Origin: Symsagittifera roscoffensis
Taxonomy: Eukaryota; Xenacoelomorpha; Acoela; Convolutidae
Direction: 5' to 3'
Assembly (NCBI RefSeq): GCF_963678635.1
Contig: NC_087063.1
Location: 33,058,599 to 33,122,598, forward strand
Length of the DNA stretch: 64,000 nt
Positions 22,866-33,452 of this stretch are shown here, piece by piece (position 1 is the first letter of the stretch; every line of letters starts with the position of its first letter). The notes beneath the pieces are model-generated. The model had not been told where the DNA came from and ran no database searches. It worked only from the letters and a program-made list of their open reading frames with translations. The position numbers and the translations under genes are program-made.

Positions 22866-23293
22866 ACTCAAATCTGATTGATTGAAATTAATTCCCGTGA
22901 AAAATAATCTGTTGACTTGCATTAAAAGCAGAAGCCCAATACACAATATGATGATTTTGGGGTGACCGCTCGACTAGCATACAGCTCGACTAGCATAAAC
23001 AATTGAAAACATGAAATTGTATCGACTAGCATAATATTGATACCTTTATCTCAGAAATATAAAACAAACAATCGTAATCCGTTCAAATAGAAAAAAATGG
23101 GCATTTCTGAGAAAAAGAAAATTGAGCTAATGAGAAATTAAGCAATCAACTAGCAACTTAAATCGATAACTTAACTAACATACGCCCACCCCCCCCCCCC
23201 CCCCCCTATTATACGTCAAACGCCCCACCCAACAATTCCCTCTCAACCACCCTCACCCCAACAACCCCCCTCGAGAAAGGGGTGGGAGATTGT
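22866..23293. repeat. Repeat block with CGACTAGCATA motifs and C-tract
   Basis: The block starts ATCTGATTGATTGAAATTAA; its first 150 bp recur at 29332-29487 on the far side of the gypsy element. CGACTAGCATA occurs three times between 22970 and 23035, followed by looser variants near 23149 and 23173. Then come an uninterrupted C-tract of about 20 bp near 23189-23208 and a C-rich/G-rich hairpin-like stretch (ACAACCCCCC with AAAGGGGTGGGAG) up to the LTR. Confidence 0.6.
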
Positions 23294-23535
23294 TGTCATA
23301 TATATACATTACATGGGATGATTTATTGAGTTCAGTTAGATTGTTTATATTGTTTATAGAGTTTGATTTCTGGCGCCACTGGTACTGTCAAAGACCTTGG
23401 TGCCAATTGATTAAGTACCTGTCAGCTGATGTTGTGTGTACTCGTGATCTAAAGCAGTTGTAGTACTGAGAGCTTACGGAATAAGTTGGAGACCTATTGT
23501 TGAGAAATTTATATTATTGATTCGCGTTTGTCTCA
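23294..23535 (+). repeat. 5' LTR of the gypsy element
   Basis: It begins TGTCATATATATACATTACA and ends GTTTGTCTCA. It is matched along its length by 29096-29332. The shared core includes CTGGCGCCACTGGTACTGTC, CTTGGTGCCAATTGATTAAG and CTGAGAGCTTACGGAATAAG. Confidence 0.9.
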
Positions 23536-23553
23536 TGGCGCAGTCAGCAGGAT
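23536..23553 (+). other. Candidate primer-binding site
   Basis: TGGCGCAGTCAGCAGGAT directly follows the 5' LTR. It begins with TGG, complementary to a tRNA CCA end, and sits where Ty3/gypsy elements place the primer site. The tRNA used cannot be named with confidence. Confidence 0.6.
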
Positions 23554-23939
23554 ACGGCGCGGGGACGGGAAGAACCCAGTCGGAATTACGGCATTTTGGC
23601 CTAGCAAGAGCACGGAAGCACCAATGCTGTGAGAGCATTGGCTTTCTCGTTTTACCTGGGGGTAATAGCGAAGCATTCGTTTAATCAGACGGCATTTTAT
23701 TTCGCTTGGGCGTTAACTGAGGCGCAGATTGCGGATCTGCCAGCGGAAGTGAGCGGAAAAAATTGCCTGGAGGCAGAACAAACTTTAATTTTTAATCTCT
23801 AATTTTGCCTGGGGGAATGCGGCCAGGCTGAACTCCACAATCGAAAACCCCATCTGGATTTGGCCGCTACCCGGTACCCACGAGTATTAGAAGAATTCGA
23901 AACTGGAAACCGTATTTAGGAAGGAAAGAAACGAAACGT

Positions 23940-24388
23940 TTGAGACGTTTCAATTATTATGCCGAAAGCAACGGGAAGGGGAGACATTTAAACGTTTCAC
24001 TCGGTTTTGAGTGGATTAGCAGCCAGATGCGATCTGGGAAATCTGGAGCGACGTATTTTACGCGACGGATTTTACACGACGTTTTTATAGTAAATATGTC
24101 CAATGAGGTACCAACGGAACTCTGTCGTTCAACCAAGACGCAGGATTGGGTCTACCGAATTGCTCTGTCATATGAGCGGGGAGACAAATACGCCAAGACG
24201 TATAAAGTTTCGGGCGGTGGACGGTGGCGGAACTGTTTTAACCGTGATCAGAGCGGTTTTACTCCGGAACGTATTGCTAAGTCTCCAGCACGGAATGCCA
24301 CGTGTAATTTTTGTCGGAAAACCGGACACTATGAGTCGCAGAGCAGTAGGAAGAGGAAGCGTGGGTTTGATTCACGAAGATGGCACTG
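23940..24388 (+). pseudogene. Gag remnant with zinc-knuckle-like motif
   Basis: The open stretch ends in a basic region with a CCHC-like motif, CNFCRKTGHYESQS near residues 122-135. Cys-x2-Cys-x4-His is present but the fourth ligand position is Ser instead of Cys. Gag normally packages element RNA in a cytoplasmic particle. The frame is shorter than a full gag and overlaps a second frame starting at 24103, which leads into the protease part. This is consistent with frameshift damage or a programmed shift. Confidence 0.6.
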
Positions 24389-24519
24389 AGGGAGAGCTTA
24401 TTCAAAACGATCCGAAGAAAAACGTATCGAATTATGGAAGTTCCATCGGATGGGTAATCGATTCAAACGCGGTAGCACCTGGGTGGGATTCAGACAGTTC
24501 AACAGATTACGTTGACACG

Positions 24520-24880
24520 TCAGTTAGGCGAAAACAGGAGCAGGAATTGAAAGTAGTGGGGGCGAAACTGGCAATAAAAATCAACGGTCATTCAACCCAA
24601 GCCTGGATCGACAGCGGATCACTAATTTCTATTTTTTTATAGGAGAACTAAAATGTACTTTAGGGACACGTAATGTGCAGCTGCAGCAGTTGGATCCTAA
24701 AGATGAGCAGTTCCGAGATTATGTGAATAATCCGCTGAAATGTGTAGGAAAGATGGTCATTACACTCCAATCCAACGGATGGACAACGAGAGCAACCATC
24801 AATGTAATCGGCGGCTGTCGACCATCCATCATTGGTCGGGATTTGATGCCGGAGCTGGGGTTGATGTTGGTCCAAGCGCT
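24520..24880 (+). pseudogene. Aspartic protease remnant
   Basis: AWIDSGSLISIF near 24600-24638 carries the Asp-Ser-Gly active-site triad of retropepsins. It is cut by a stop at 24640. The C-terminal protease signature, SIIGRDLMPELGL, appears near 24826-24864 in another frame. The enzyme would cleave the Gag-Pol precursor. The break between the two halves indicates loss of function. Confidence 0.75.
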
Positions 24881-25044
24881 AGTGGAGCAAGGTGTGCACA
24901 ATATCCAGAAGCAAGTCGAGGCCGCTGAGCAAGGAGAAGATCTCGACGATTGGCAGAATCACTTCAGTAAGCAATTCTATAATCTTTTTTACAGGGTAGG
25001 GCGCATCCGTAACTATAAATTTCAAGCAGAGTTCTTCAAGAACC

Positions 25045-25751
25045 TGATGCTGATCCAACAAAAGGGCAGAAAAATGCCAATTACATTGCAAGAGAAAGTA
25101 GACAAAGAGATTGATGAACTCCTGGCACAAGGGCATATTCAAAAAAGAGAAGAGAGTTCAAACAAGTATTTCGTCTCCCCAATAGTCAATACCGTGAAAA
25201 AGGATGGCTCGGTTAAACTTGCCTTGGAATCAAGAGAATTGAATAAGCAAGTCATAAAAATAAATATCAGATGCCGAATATTGAGGAGCTGATGGATATT
25301 GTGGGACAAACAATAAGTGAACGGAAACAAGGTGGTGTTTTTTTACAACAATGGATCTCGCATACGGGCAATTACTTTTGAATGAAAGAACTAGCCAACA
25401 CTGCAATTTTTCATTAGTAGGAGGTCGCTCCACCGGAACGTACCGGTTTAAAACGGGATTTTACGGTTTAACAACTATGCCGGCGGAATTTCAACGGGTC
25501 ATGGACGCGATTTTTTCGGAATTTCCATGTGTGCACGCATTTATTGACGACATCGTAGTTATATCAAAAAGTTCTAAAATTGAACAAATTGCTTTGGTGG
25601 AGAAAATTTTGAGGAAACATGATAAAGAAAATATGGCAGTTAAAATGGAAAAATGTAAATTCGCAAGAAATGAATGCGAATGGCTGGGCCATCGGATCAC
25701 GAATTCTGACATTACACCGTTGTTCGAAAAACGGACCCTATTGATAAGTTA
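25045..25751 (+). pseudogene. Reverse transcriptase remnant
   Basis: The N-terminal part (25072-25290) has the fingers region with YFVSPIVNTVKKDGSVKLAL. After a break near 25290-25350 comes the palm: TMDLAYGQLLL, YRFKTGFYGLTTMPAEFQRV, and the catalytic AFIDDIVVIS with both Asp codons intact at 25546-25551. ECEWLGHRITNSDITP follows. The order and motifs are those of Ty3/gypsy RT, which copies element RNA into DNA. A frameshift or stop around 25290 separates the two parts. Confidence 0.9.
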
Positions 25752-25969
25752 GCTTCTCCTAAATCGTTATAACAACTCAAATCATTTATGGGTTCGATAT
25801 ATAGTCTTCATAAGTATTTACCTTACTAGCGGAATATTTAGCGCCATTGTGAACGCTCCTAAGCAAGAAAAATGAATTCATGTGGACAACCGAATGTCAA
25901 CTAGCGTTCGAGACGCTAAAGAAACAGGTCGCAAATATTGTAAAATTAAAACACATTGACGTGCATTAA

Positions 25970-26359
25970 GATATCCGTAATGTGTGCGATGCGAGTCATA
26001 ATGGCCTAGGAGCGGTCCTTGAACAGCTCGGATCCGAAGGATGGCGGCCTATTTCGTTCGCTTCCTGATTCTTAAATGCGGCGGAAAAGAAGTACTCCAC
26101 CAATGAATTGGAAATGTTGGCAGTGGTCTGGGGTTCGGAATACTTTAAAAACCACATTTATGGTAGACAATTTAATGTTGTAACAGATCATAAAGCCTTA
26201 GTAAACTTGTTGAATGGAAAAAACAAGAAAAATAAAAACATGTTTAGCCGTCTGACTTGTTGGATTGATAGAATTATTGCATTTTACTTGATAATTGAAC
26301 ACATACCGGGGCCCAAAATTGGACTTGCCGACTATTTATCACGGCATCCGGTGGGGTAG
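25970..26359 (+). pseudogene. RNase H remnant
   Basis: VCDASHNGLGAVLEQ near 25985-26029 holds the first catalytic Asp, NELEMLAVVWGSEYF near 26101-26148 the Glu, and TDHKALVNLL near 26182-26212 the next Asp. HIPGPKIGLADYLSR at the end is the usual C-terminal tail in gypsy elements. A stop near 26066 interrupts the frame. Confidence 0.85.
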
Positions 26360-27009
26360 GCATCACGGGTGAGCTTTTGTGATATAACGATCACGGTAGC
26401 AAAATTGCGATCAATTAACAATTCCCTCGGTTATCAAGTGCAAAAAAACCACCGGAGTGGCAAATAGCAAGTCTATCAAAGCAATTGTTCCAGCTAATGA
26501 GAACAAAATACGACCGAATAATCGCAAATTTCCACTGGATGAGGGCGGAAAATCATGTGATCGTTCAACGACCAATCAGAATGCAACTATGTGCATAATT
26601 GAGTGCGACGACCGCAAAGGCGCGAAAATAGTCAAATCGATAACTAATTATCAATTGCGCGAGTCTTATTTTAGTTCCATTCTTAAATTTCCAAACAACA
26701 ATTTCCAAATGACGATAAAAAACGATTAAAATTTTGAAAAAATTAAACTTCTGTTACGATAACAAAAAATTACCAGCGGCAGCAGCAGTGAGTTGGAAGT
26801 GGTGGACGCGAGATTGGAGGATTGGAGGCGGTGACGAAAGGGGTCAGAGATGTAAATGCAACACGGTTATTTCTATTCCATCGGCGTTTGAGGGGAGGGA
26901 GTTGTTTCCCGAGGCGTACCCGGCGAACGTTGTTATGTTAGTGATACTGCGGGACTGTAAAATTGCCAAGAAGAGTGATGCATTGCCAGAATTGTTTAAC
27001 CTGAAATGA

Positions 27010-27930
27010 GTGGAAGCCAATTACAAGGGAGACCCTCAAATGCGAGCAATCAAAGATATAGTAGAGGCCAAGTACCCAGAAATCGAGAGAAAAATCCGCG
27101 CAATGGGTGCGTACTTAGGACAACTTACCCATGATTTTCATGTGCGCGAGAATTGTCTCTGGATGGAAGAACGTCTCGTCATCCCGATTGCTCAACGAAA
27201 GGCGGTGGTAAACCGAATTCACTGTTTCCATCATGGTCGGGCAAATATGTTTGATGCGGCGAGGGACGTGTGGTTCCCTTACATCCATCGGAGTTTGGTG
27301 GCGGCCGCCGATGACTGCAAGGAATGCACTGAAGCAGGTAAAAGCCTTGCACCAATGTTTGCCAAAGGTGACATTGGGCAGATTTACGAACCTAGGGAGC
27401 CAAACGAATGCCTTCAATTAGATTTTTGGGGCCGGATAAAACTGAGAGGGATAAATATGTTCTTGTGGCGGTGGAGCGTTTTTCTCGTTGGCCATCGGCG
27501 ATGATTTGCAGAAACAATAGGAGTGATAAAGTTCTTAAGTTTTTGAAACACTATATATCTCATCACAGAGTGCCTAGGAAAATTTTTCTGTATCAAGGTT
27601 CTTGTTTTACGTCAAAAGTGGTAAAGTGCTTTTGTATTTCCGAGGGAATAGAAATTGTCTACTCTCCTGTAAATGATCATCGAGCCCCTGGGTGCGTGGA
27701 ACGTACATTTGGTAGTCTGAAAAACTATGTTTTAACCTATGCGAAAGAAAAATATCATGGCAATCTTGAATCTATGGTAGAACGCGCGCTTAGTGCCCGT
27801 AGATTTGCTCCTAATGCTACACTCAAAATAACGGCTTTCGAAGCACATCACGGCCGGGAAGCAAATACATTTCTCCGAAATCTTACGAAAAAACGTCGTT
27901 ACAAAACCTCAATTGGGAGAAAGTGTTGAG
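27010..27930 (+). pseudogene. Integrase remnant with a lost catalytic Asp
   Basis: A zinc-binding HHCC region is visible (HCFHHGRANMF, then DCKECTEAGK, about 27220-27345). In the core the first Asp is in QLDFWG (GAT 27421-27423). The position expected for the second Asp is TAT, Tyr, at 27591-27593. The Glu is in CVERTFGSL (GAA 27699-27701), exactly 35 residues after the Tyr, so the D,D-35-E spacing is preserved while the residue is lost. A frameshift lies near 27410-27470. The enzyme would insert element DNA into the genome. Confidence 0.9.
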
Positions 27931-28483
27931 ACAAAAGTCTGCATGTTTAGAAACTAGTGACCCGCGCGCAATTAACCTACCTCATCCAAGAGCGACCAAT
28001 GGGAGCGAGACGTCAGATGCTGAGTATGATGTTGAGCATATCAATCATCCGAGAAAGCTCGCGGAGGATCAATTGGTGGCTATTGCTGATAACGGTCAGG
28101 TGCCGAGGGATACGAAAAGACACGGCAACTCCGAGGGCATACAGACACCGGAGTCGGAAAATCGGACGCCTAGGCTTCCCAGCAAGCGGACAGAACTGTT
28201 GTTCCAAAGGATAAAAGACCGCAATCAAAGGTATAAACCATTAAAACAAAAAGTGATTAAAGAATCCAAACACGCGTTAACACTAGAAAATGGGTCTGTT
28301 CTTAGAAGAAGTGGAGTCGCTGAACAAGTCAGCAAACCGGCACCGGAATCGCCAAAAGAATTTTTCCCCAAGACTCCGACTACGATCGACGTTAAAATAC
28401 GGGTGGAGCAGAAAAAGGCTGAAGCGAAAAAGGCTTACGAAAGCGGCAAGTTAAATGTACGGGCACAGACTCGACAAAAGTAG
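27923..28483 (+). pseudogene. Charged C-terminal region of the element's Pol, or extra ORF
   Basis: This is 186 codons, rich in Lys, Glu, Arg and Pro, with no recognised domain. It directly follows and slightly overlaps the integrase frame, so it may be the integrase tail. It is open for its length although the region before it is broken. Confidence 0.5.
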
Positions 28484-29095
28484 CAGAACTGGGACGACGA
28501 CATTAAATCAGATTCTGATTCCGAATATTAGCCACTCCGGTTAACAAGGAATCCCGCAGTGGGGGCACGGGACGAGCTGGCCCTAGCCATAGGAATGTGT
28601 CGAGCCCGCCAATTACAACCACGGGAACGCAAATTAGAACAAAATCATCCGATTGAGAGCATTCAAATACCAAGCGTGCGGAGAAGGTCGATGTCAGGAA
28701 AGCAAATAGTGTACCTAACGTGAATGACGATGTAGTGGCGAGCAAAACTTCGAAAAAAAGGCGGAGCGCGCAAAGATTGGTTTCTTATTCGAGCCGGGAA
28801 TCGCAGGATTTGGACGGAGCGGGATCTCGAAAAAGTTCAAGAAAGTGAACGGCGGTGACAAAATTCGGTGGAGTCATGTTTGACAGCTTTTTTTAAAAGC
28901 GAGGCGAAACAAAGGGGAAGGAGAGAAGGAACGGGACAAACTAAAATGATGACATCCAGTGGATAGTTATAAACTGTTAAAAAGAAATTTTGTATGTATG
29001 TCCAGGGAGAGAGCGGACCGCGGGGTTTAAAACTAAAAACTTAGTTTTGTTGAGTAATTTTAAATTACAATTTAAAATTAGTCCAATACAGGGAA

Positions 29096-29332
29096 TGTCA
29101 TATATATATACATTTCATAGGATGATTTATTGAGTTGTTAGATTGTTTATATTGTTAATTTGATTTCTGGCGCCACTGGTACTGTCCAAGACCTTGGTGC
29201 CAATTGATTAAGTACCTGTCAGCTGATGTTGTGTGTGCTCGTGATCTAAAACAGTTGTAGTACTGAGAGCTTACGGAATAAGTTGGAGACTTATTGTTAA
29301 GAAATTTTTATTATTGATTTGCGTTTTTCTCA
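29096..29332 (+). repeat. 3' LTR of the gypsy element
   Basis: It begins TGTCATATATATATACATTT and ends GTTTTTCTCA, matching 23294-23535 with scattered differences and a few short gaps. No strong polypurine tract is seen just before it; only ACAGGGAA lies at the boundary. Confidence 0.9.
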
Positions 29333-29487
29333 TCTGATTGATTGAAATTAATTCCCGCAATAGATAATCTTTTGACTTGCATTAAAAGCGGAAGCCCAAA
29401 AAACAATATGATGATTTTGGGGTGACCGCTCGACTAGCATAAAGCTCGAGTAGCATAAAAGATTGAAAACATGAAAATGTATTCCCA
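29332..29487 (+). repeat. Second copy of the 22866 repeat block
   Basis: It starts directly at the 3' LTR end with ATCTGATTGATTGAAATTAA and includes CTTGCATTAAAAGCGGAAGC, ATGATTTTGGGGTGACCGCT and two CGACTAGCATA-like motifs. It then joins the hAT remnant. Confidence 0.8.
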
Positions 29488-29848
29488 ATGTTACAGAAAA
29501 TTGCCTTACGAATATTCAATGTACCGATTTCCAACGCATCGAGCGAACGAGCATGGAGCACATTTGATTTCATACATACCAAGAAACGGAACCGGCTTCT
29601 GAACGAAAAAGTCAAGAAATTGGTGTTCATATACACCAACTCTGCACTACTGGACTCTGATGATCCAATTGACTACTTGGTTGCACCAATTAATTCGGAT
29701 TCCGACTGAATTAACAGTTTTGCATACCTTTTTTTCCGAGCTTTAGTCAAAAAAAATGTCAGGTACCGGTACGTACCGGTACATGTACTGGTACGTACCG
29801 GTACGCACCAGTACCGAAAATACCGGTACCAGTACAATGCCAACACTA
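29488..29848 (+). mobile_element. 3' end of a hAT-family DNA transposon (truncated)
   Basis: The frame 29488-29709 (73 codons) matches the C-terminal dimerisation region of hAT transposases: FNVPISNASSERAWSTFDFI followed by NRLLNEKVKKLVFIY. The SSER..S motif is characteristic. After the stop, 29760-29836 is packed with GTACCGGTAC-type subterminal repeats. The segment then ends near 29848 with a sequence whose complement reads AGTGTTGGCATTGTACTGG, fitting a hAT terminal inverted repeat. The catalytic part and 5' end are absent. The left side is the CGACTAGCATA repeat block. Confidence 0.85.
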
Positions 29849-30160
29849 CTTATGCCTCTTTTCCACTTTTCACATCCCTCTCCTTTCAAATTTTCTGTTT
29901 CTATAGTTGTTTTGTTTAACGTGTTTCAATTGTTAGTTTGTTCACCATGCAAATTTTCATTTCCTTGCATTGTGACTTAAATAAGTTTTCAAAATTGAAC
30001 TTGAAAGTTGGGGGAAAGAGGGAAAAGAGCACCTGGAGCACCAGTTACACTTTTTAATTTATACTTGCTGCATGTTATTAACAGAATGGAAACACTAAGA
30101 GAGGAAATTGAAGAAATATTTGGCCATTGGTGCATATACCGCTGAGTTCCGCAGGTAGTA
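29849..30160. other. Spacer before the tRNA gene
   Basis: No coding frame or repeat was recognised. Confidence 0.4.
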
Positions 30161-30232
30161 GGGACAGTGGTCTAGTGGTATGATTCTCGCTTTGGGTGCG
30201 AGAGGCCCCGGGTTCAATCCCCGGCTGTCCCC
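30161..30232 (+). tRNA. tRNA-Pro (anticodon TGG)
   Basis: The cloverleaf is complete: acceptor GGGACAG pairs with CTGTCCC, the D arm contains GGTCTAGTGGTATGA (box A), the anticodon stem CTCGC/GCGAG has loop TTTGGGT giving TGG, and the T arm CCGGG-TTCAATC-CCCGG supplies box B. A T6 run follows within 12 bases as a Pol III terminator. No intron. The gene decodes proline CCN codons. The acceptor stem is fully paired, which argues for a working gene rather than a pseudogene. Confidence 0.95.
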
Positions 30233-30469
30233 ATCCTTTTTTGTCAAATAGCTTAATATTTATTTAATAAATTTGGTTCATACATTTTATGGCTCTTTTC
30301 CCCCTTTCAAATTCAATTTTGAAAAACTTATTTAACGTTGTCATAATGCAATGAAATTTGCTTGGTGAAGAAATCGACTTGTTCTTCATACTTTACAGCG
30401 TAGCATCACGCATTTAGCCGTAATAACACGCAAAACAAACAAAAAACTCGAAATTTTGAAAGGGGGGTT

Positions 30470-30667
30470 GGAGGATCTACTTAACAATTGCCCTCCCTTT
30501 GGTACCTACTTAAGAATTGCCACCCCTATTAATAAAAGCAGTAAATTAGCGCTAGAGCGTTGTATTGCTGCAATCTGATTGGTCGAAAATGCGTTTTATT
30601 AATCTACTTAACAATTGCCCCCCCCCCCCTTCTTAAAGGGGGGGGGGGGTAATTGTTAAGTAGATCC
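30470..30667. repeat. Short element with hairpin ends, motif GGATCTACTTAACAATTGCC
   Basis: The left end is GGATCTACTTAACAATTGCC, with a related GGTACCTACTTAAGAATTGCC about 30 bp in. The interior holds TTAGCGCTAGAGCG and CTGATTGGTCGAAAA. The right end is ATCTACTTAACAATTGCC, a C-tract, TTCTTAAA, a G-tract, and TAATTGTTAAGTAGATCC, so it is itself a long hairpin. There is no coding capacity. The architecture parallels the element at 22452-22791 although the motif sequence differs. Confidence 0.7.
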
Positions 30668-31020
30668 GGGTTGGAAACTGGAAAAGAGCCCATTTTATTT
30701 ATAAACCACGAAATAGTCAGTAAAAATAAAGCAAATCAACATACCTTTAGATACGTAGAACTATGATACTGTGAGTCGACAGTGGCGTACACAGGCAGAG
30801 GAGTTAGCAGATAACATTTTCAATTTCAATATCTACGTCGATTTTGGTTCTTTTTACTTGGAATATTGTCTGTATTTAGACAACAGCGTATTCATTTTCC
30901 TCAGTTTATAGACAATCGGGTCTTATGCACAGAACCAGGGATCATGTTCAAAAATTAATTGAAGTCTTCTGTACAAACGGCCCAAAAACCAAATCTTTAT
31001 ATCTTATAGCTTAAATAAAT
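30668..31020. other. Spacer with partial inverted copy of the neighbouring repeat
   Basis: The stretch around 30918-30985 (CGGGTCTTATGCACAG to AAACGGCCC) resembles the complement of 31755-31800 within the 1,216-bp unit (GGGCCGTTTTGTGCATAAGACCC). No gene seen. Confidence 0.4.
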
Positions 31021-33452
31021 GCGGCAAAATTTGATTGGCTAATATTAGCGAATCAAATTCAAGCAACATGGTCAGGCATGTCAATCAACTGTTCCTGCTG
31101 AAAAAAGTATTAGCCGAAGTAATTGAAAATGTGAATCTTAGTCAAATAATAGAACTAATTTCATGTTTTTTTTTGTGAAATTATACCCAAAGAAAAAGTT
31201 CAGTAAAATGATTTCAACGCGGAAAAAATTTAATCGTTTTGGTCATTTCGGCCAATAATTTCATCTGCTTGAAATTTTAATTGAAATGCCGGACCATGTT
31301 TTTTGCATATGATTGGCTAATGAACCAATCAGATTCGGTGGAATCCCTCATGCGCGAAGGTCCGAATGCGCGAAAATATAAATCAGCCAATCAGATTTCA
31401 ATAATCTACAATTTGGACAGAAAGTAAACATTTCCAGGGACTGGGGTATTGAGATTGGCCGGTAAAAAACGGCAAAAATATGCAAAATTTTAATATTATC
31501 ATTGACCGCCGCAAAATTAAGACAAATTTTACATTTCAAGGGTTTCGTAATGAAAGAAGCAAACTGTTTCTTCATTTACTTCTTTTTAATTGAATGGCAA
31601 CTGCTTCTTTTTAAAAAAATTGACTTTCGGCTAATTTTGTTTTCGGTTTTTCGCACACAAGTTTTTTCGCGCATTCGGTCCGCGCATGAGAACAGCCCCC
31701 ATCAGATTCAACCATATATTGACTTAAGATCAAGATGTAAAAACACTTATTTTGGGCCGTTTTGTGCATAAGACCCTGAACTGCAATTAATTTTTTTGAG
31801 TTTTTCCAAGCAATCAATTATTGCAATTAATGGGCTTTCTCAAATAAAACATTTTTTCAACAAAACAAATTTTCAGGTTGATTTATAACAAACATCCGTG
31901 TCTTTTGGTGAATTCCCATAGGTCCCAATATTCATAACACTCAAAATAAAAAATAAAAGTCCGAAAATTTATCTTCTAGAATTCTGATTGGTTAAAATTT
32001 GAGCCAACGAGTTTATGGATTGATTGTTTATTGTTCAAGCAGCATAAACTCAAGCTGCGGAATAGTGACCGCCTCGGTTGCAGAATAGTGATCTTACCGA
32101 GACTCGGGTAATTTAGTCTTTTGACCAATTGAAAATATTTGGGATTTATACGACTGCCATTTTATTTTGGGACCTATGTGACTGATTTTTCATTTTGGGA
32201 CCTTTGAATACGCACCTAAATGACATTCCAAGCTTGCCGGCAAAATTTGATTGGCTAATATTAGCGAATCAAATTCAAGCAACATGGTCAGGCATGTCAA
32301 TCAACTGTTCCTGCTGAAAAAAGTATTAGCCGAAATAATTGAAAATGTGAATCTTAGTCAAATAATAGAACTAATTTCATGTTTTTTTTTGTGAAGTTAT
32401 ACCCAAAGAAAAAGTTCAGTAAAATGATTTCAACGCGGAAAAAATTTAATCGTTTTGGTCATTTCGGCCAATAATTTCATCTGCTTGAAATTTTAATTGA
32501 AATGCCGGACCATGTTTTTTGCATATGATTGGCTAATGAACCAATCAGATTCGGTGGAATCCCTCATGCGCGAAGGTCCGAATGCGCGAAAATATAAATC
32601 AGCCAATCAGATTTCAATAATCTACAATTTGGACAGAAAGTAAACATTTCCAGGGACTGGGGTATTGAGATTGGCCGGTAAAAAACGGCAAAAATATGCA
32701 AAATTTTAATATTATCATTGACCGCCGAAAAATTAAGACAAATTTTACATTTCAAGGGTTTCGTAATGAAAGAAGCAAACTGTTTCTTCATTTACTTCTT
32801 TTTAATTGAATGGCAACTGCTTCTTTTTAAAAAAATTGACTTTCGGCTAATTTTGTTTTCGGTTTTTCGCACACAAGTTTTTTCGCGCATTCGGTCCGCG
32901 CATGAGAACAGCCCCCATCAGATTCAACCATATATTGACTTAAGATCAAGATGTAAAAACACTTATTTTGGGCCGTTTTGTGCATAAGACCCTCAACTGC
33001 AATTAATTTTTTTGAGTTTTTCCAAGCAATCAATTATTGCAATTAATGGGCTTTCTCAAATAAAACATTTTTTCAACAAAACAAATTTTCAGGTTGATTT
33101 ATAACAAACATCCGTGTCTTTTGGTGAATTCCCATAGGTCCCAATATTCATAACACTCAAAATAAAAATTAAAAGTCCGAAAATGTATCTTCTAGAATTC
33201 TGATTGGTTAAAATTTGAGCCAACGAGTTTATGGATTGATTGTTTATTGTTCAAGCAGCATAAACTCAAGCTGCGGAATAGTGACCGCCTCGGTTGCAGA
33301 ATAGTGATCTTACCGAGACTCGGGTAATTTAGTCTTTTGACCAATTGAAAATATTTGGGATTTATACGACTGCCATTTTATTTTGGGACCTATGTGACTG
33401 ATTTTTCATTTTGGGACCTTTGAATACGCACCTAAATGACATTCCAAGCTTG
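31021..33452 (+). repeat. 1,216-bp near-identical tandem duplication
   Basis: Copy 1 runs from about 31021 to 32236 and copy 2 from 32237 to 33452; the matching frames at 31502 and 32718 give the offset of 1,216. Only a handful of single-base differences are visible, so the duplication is recent. The junction is CCAAGCTTGCCGGCAAAA, repeated at the end of copy 2. Each unit begins with a 32-bp near-perfect palindrome and is rich in ATTGG/CCAAT words. Frames of 68-89 codons on both strands are duplicated with the unit and have no recognised domain. Confidence 0.95.

Larger units (their letters stand above)
23294..29332 (+). mobile_element. Decayed Ty3/gypsy LTR retrotransposon
   Basis: Two similar LTRs (242 and 237 bp) of the form TG...CA bound an internal region. 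Its gag, protease, RT, RNase H and integrase remnants lie in the order typical of Ty3/gypsy elements. Coding frames are broken by several stops and frameshifts, and the integrase lacks a catalytic Asp, so this copy is not active by itself. Internal stretches 26360-27009 and 28484-29095 hold no recognised domain. The LTRs differ by many substitutions and small indels, indicating an old insertion. No matching short target-site duplication is visible; instead a 150-bp repeat block lies outside both LTRs in the same orientation. Confidence 0.9.
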
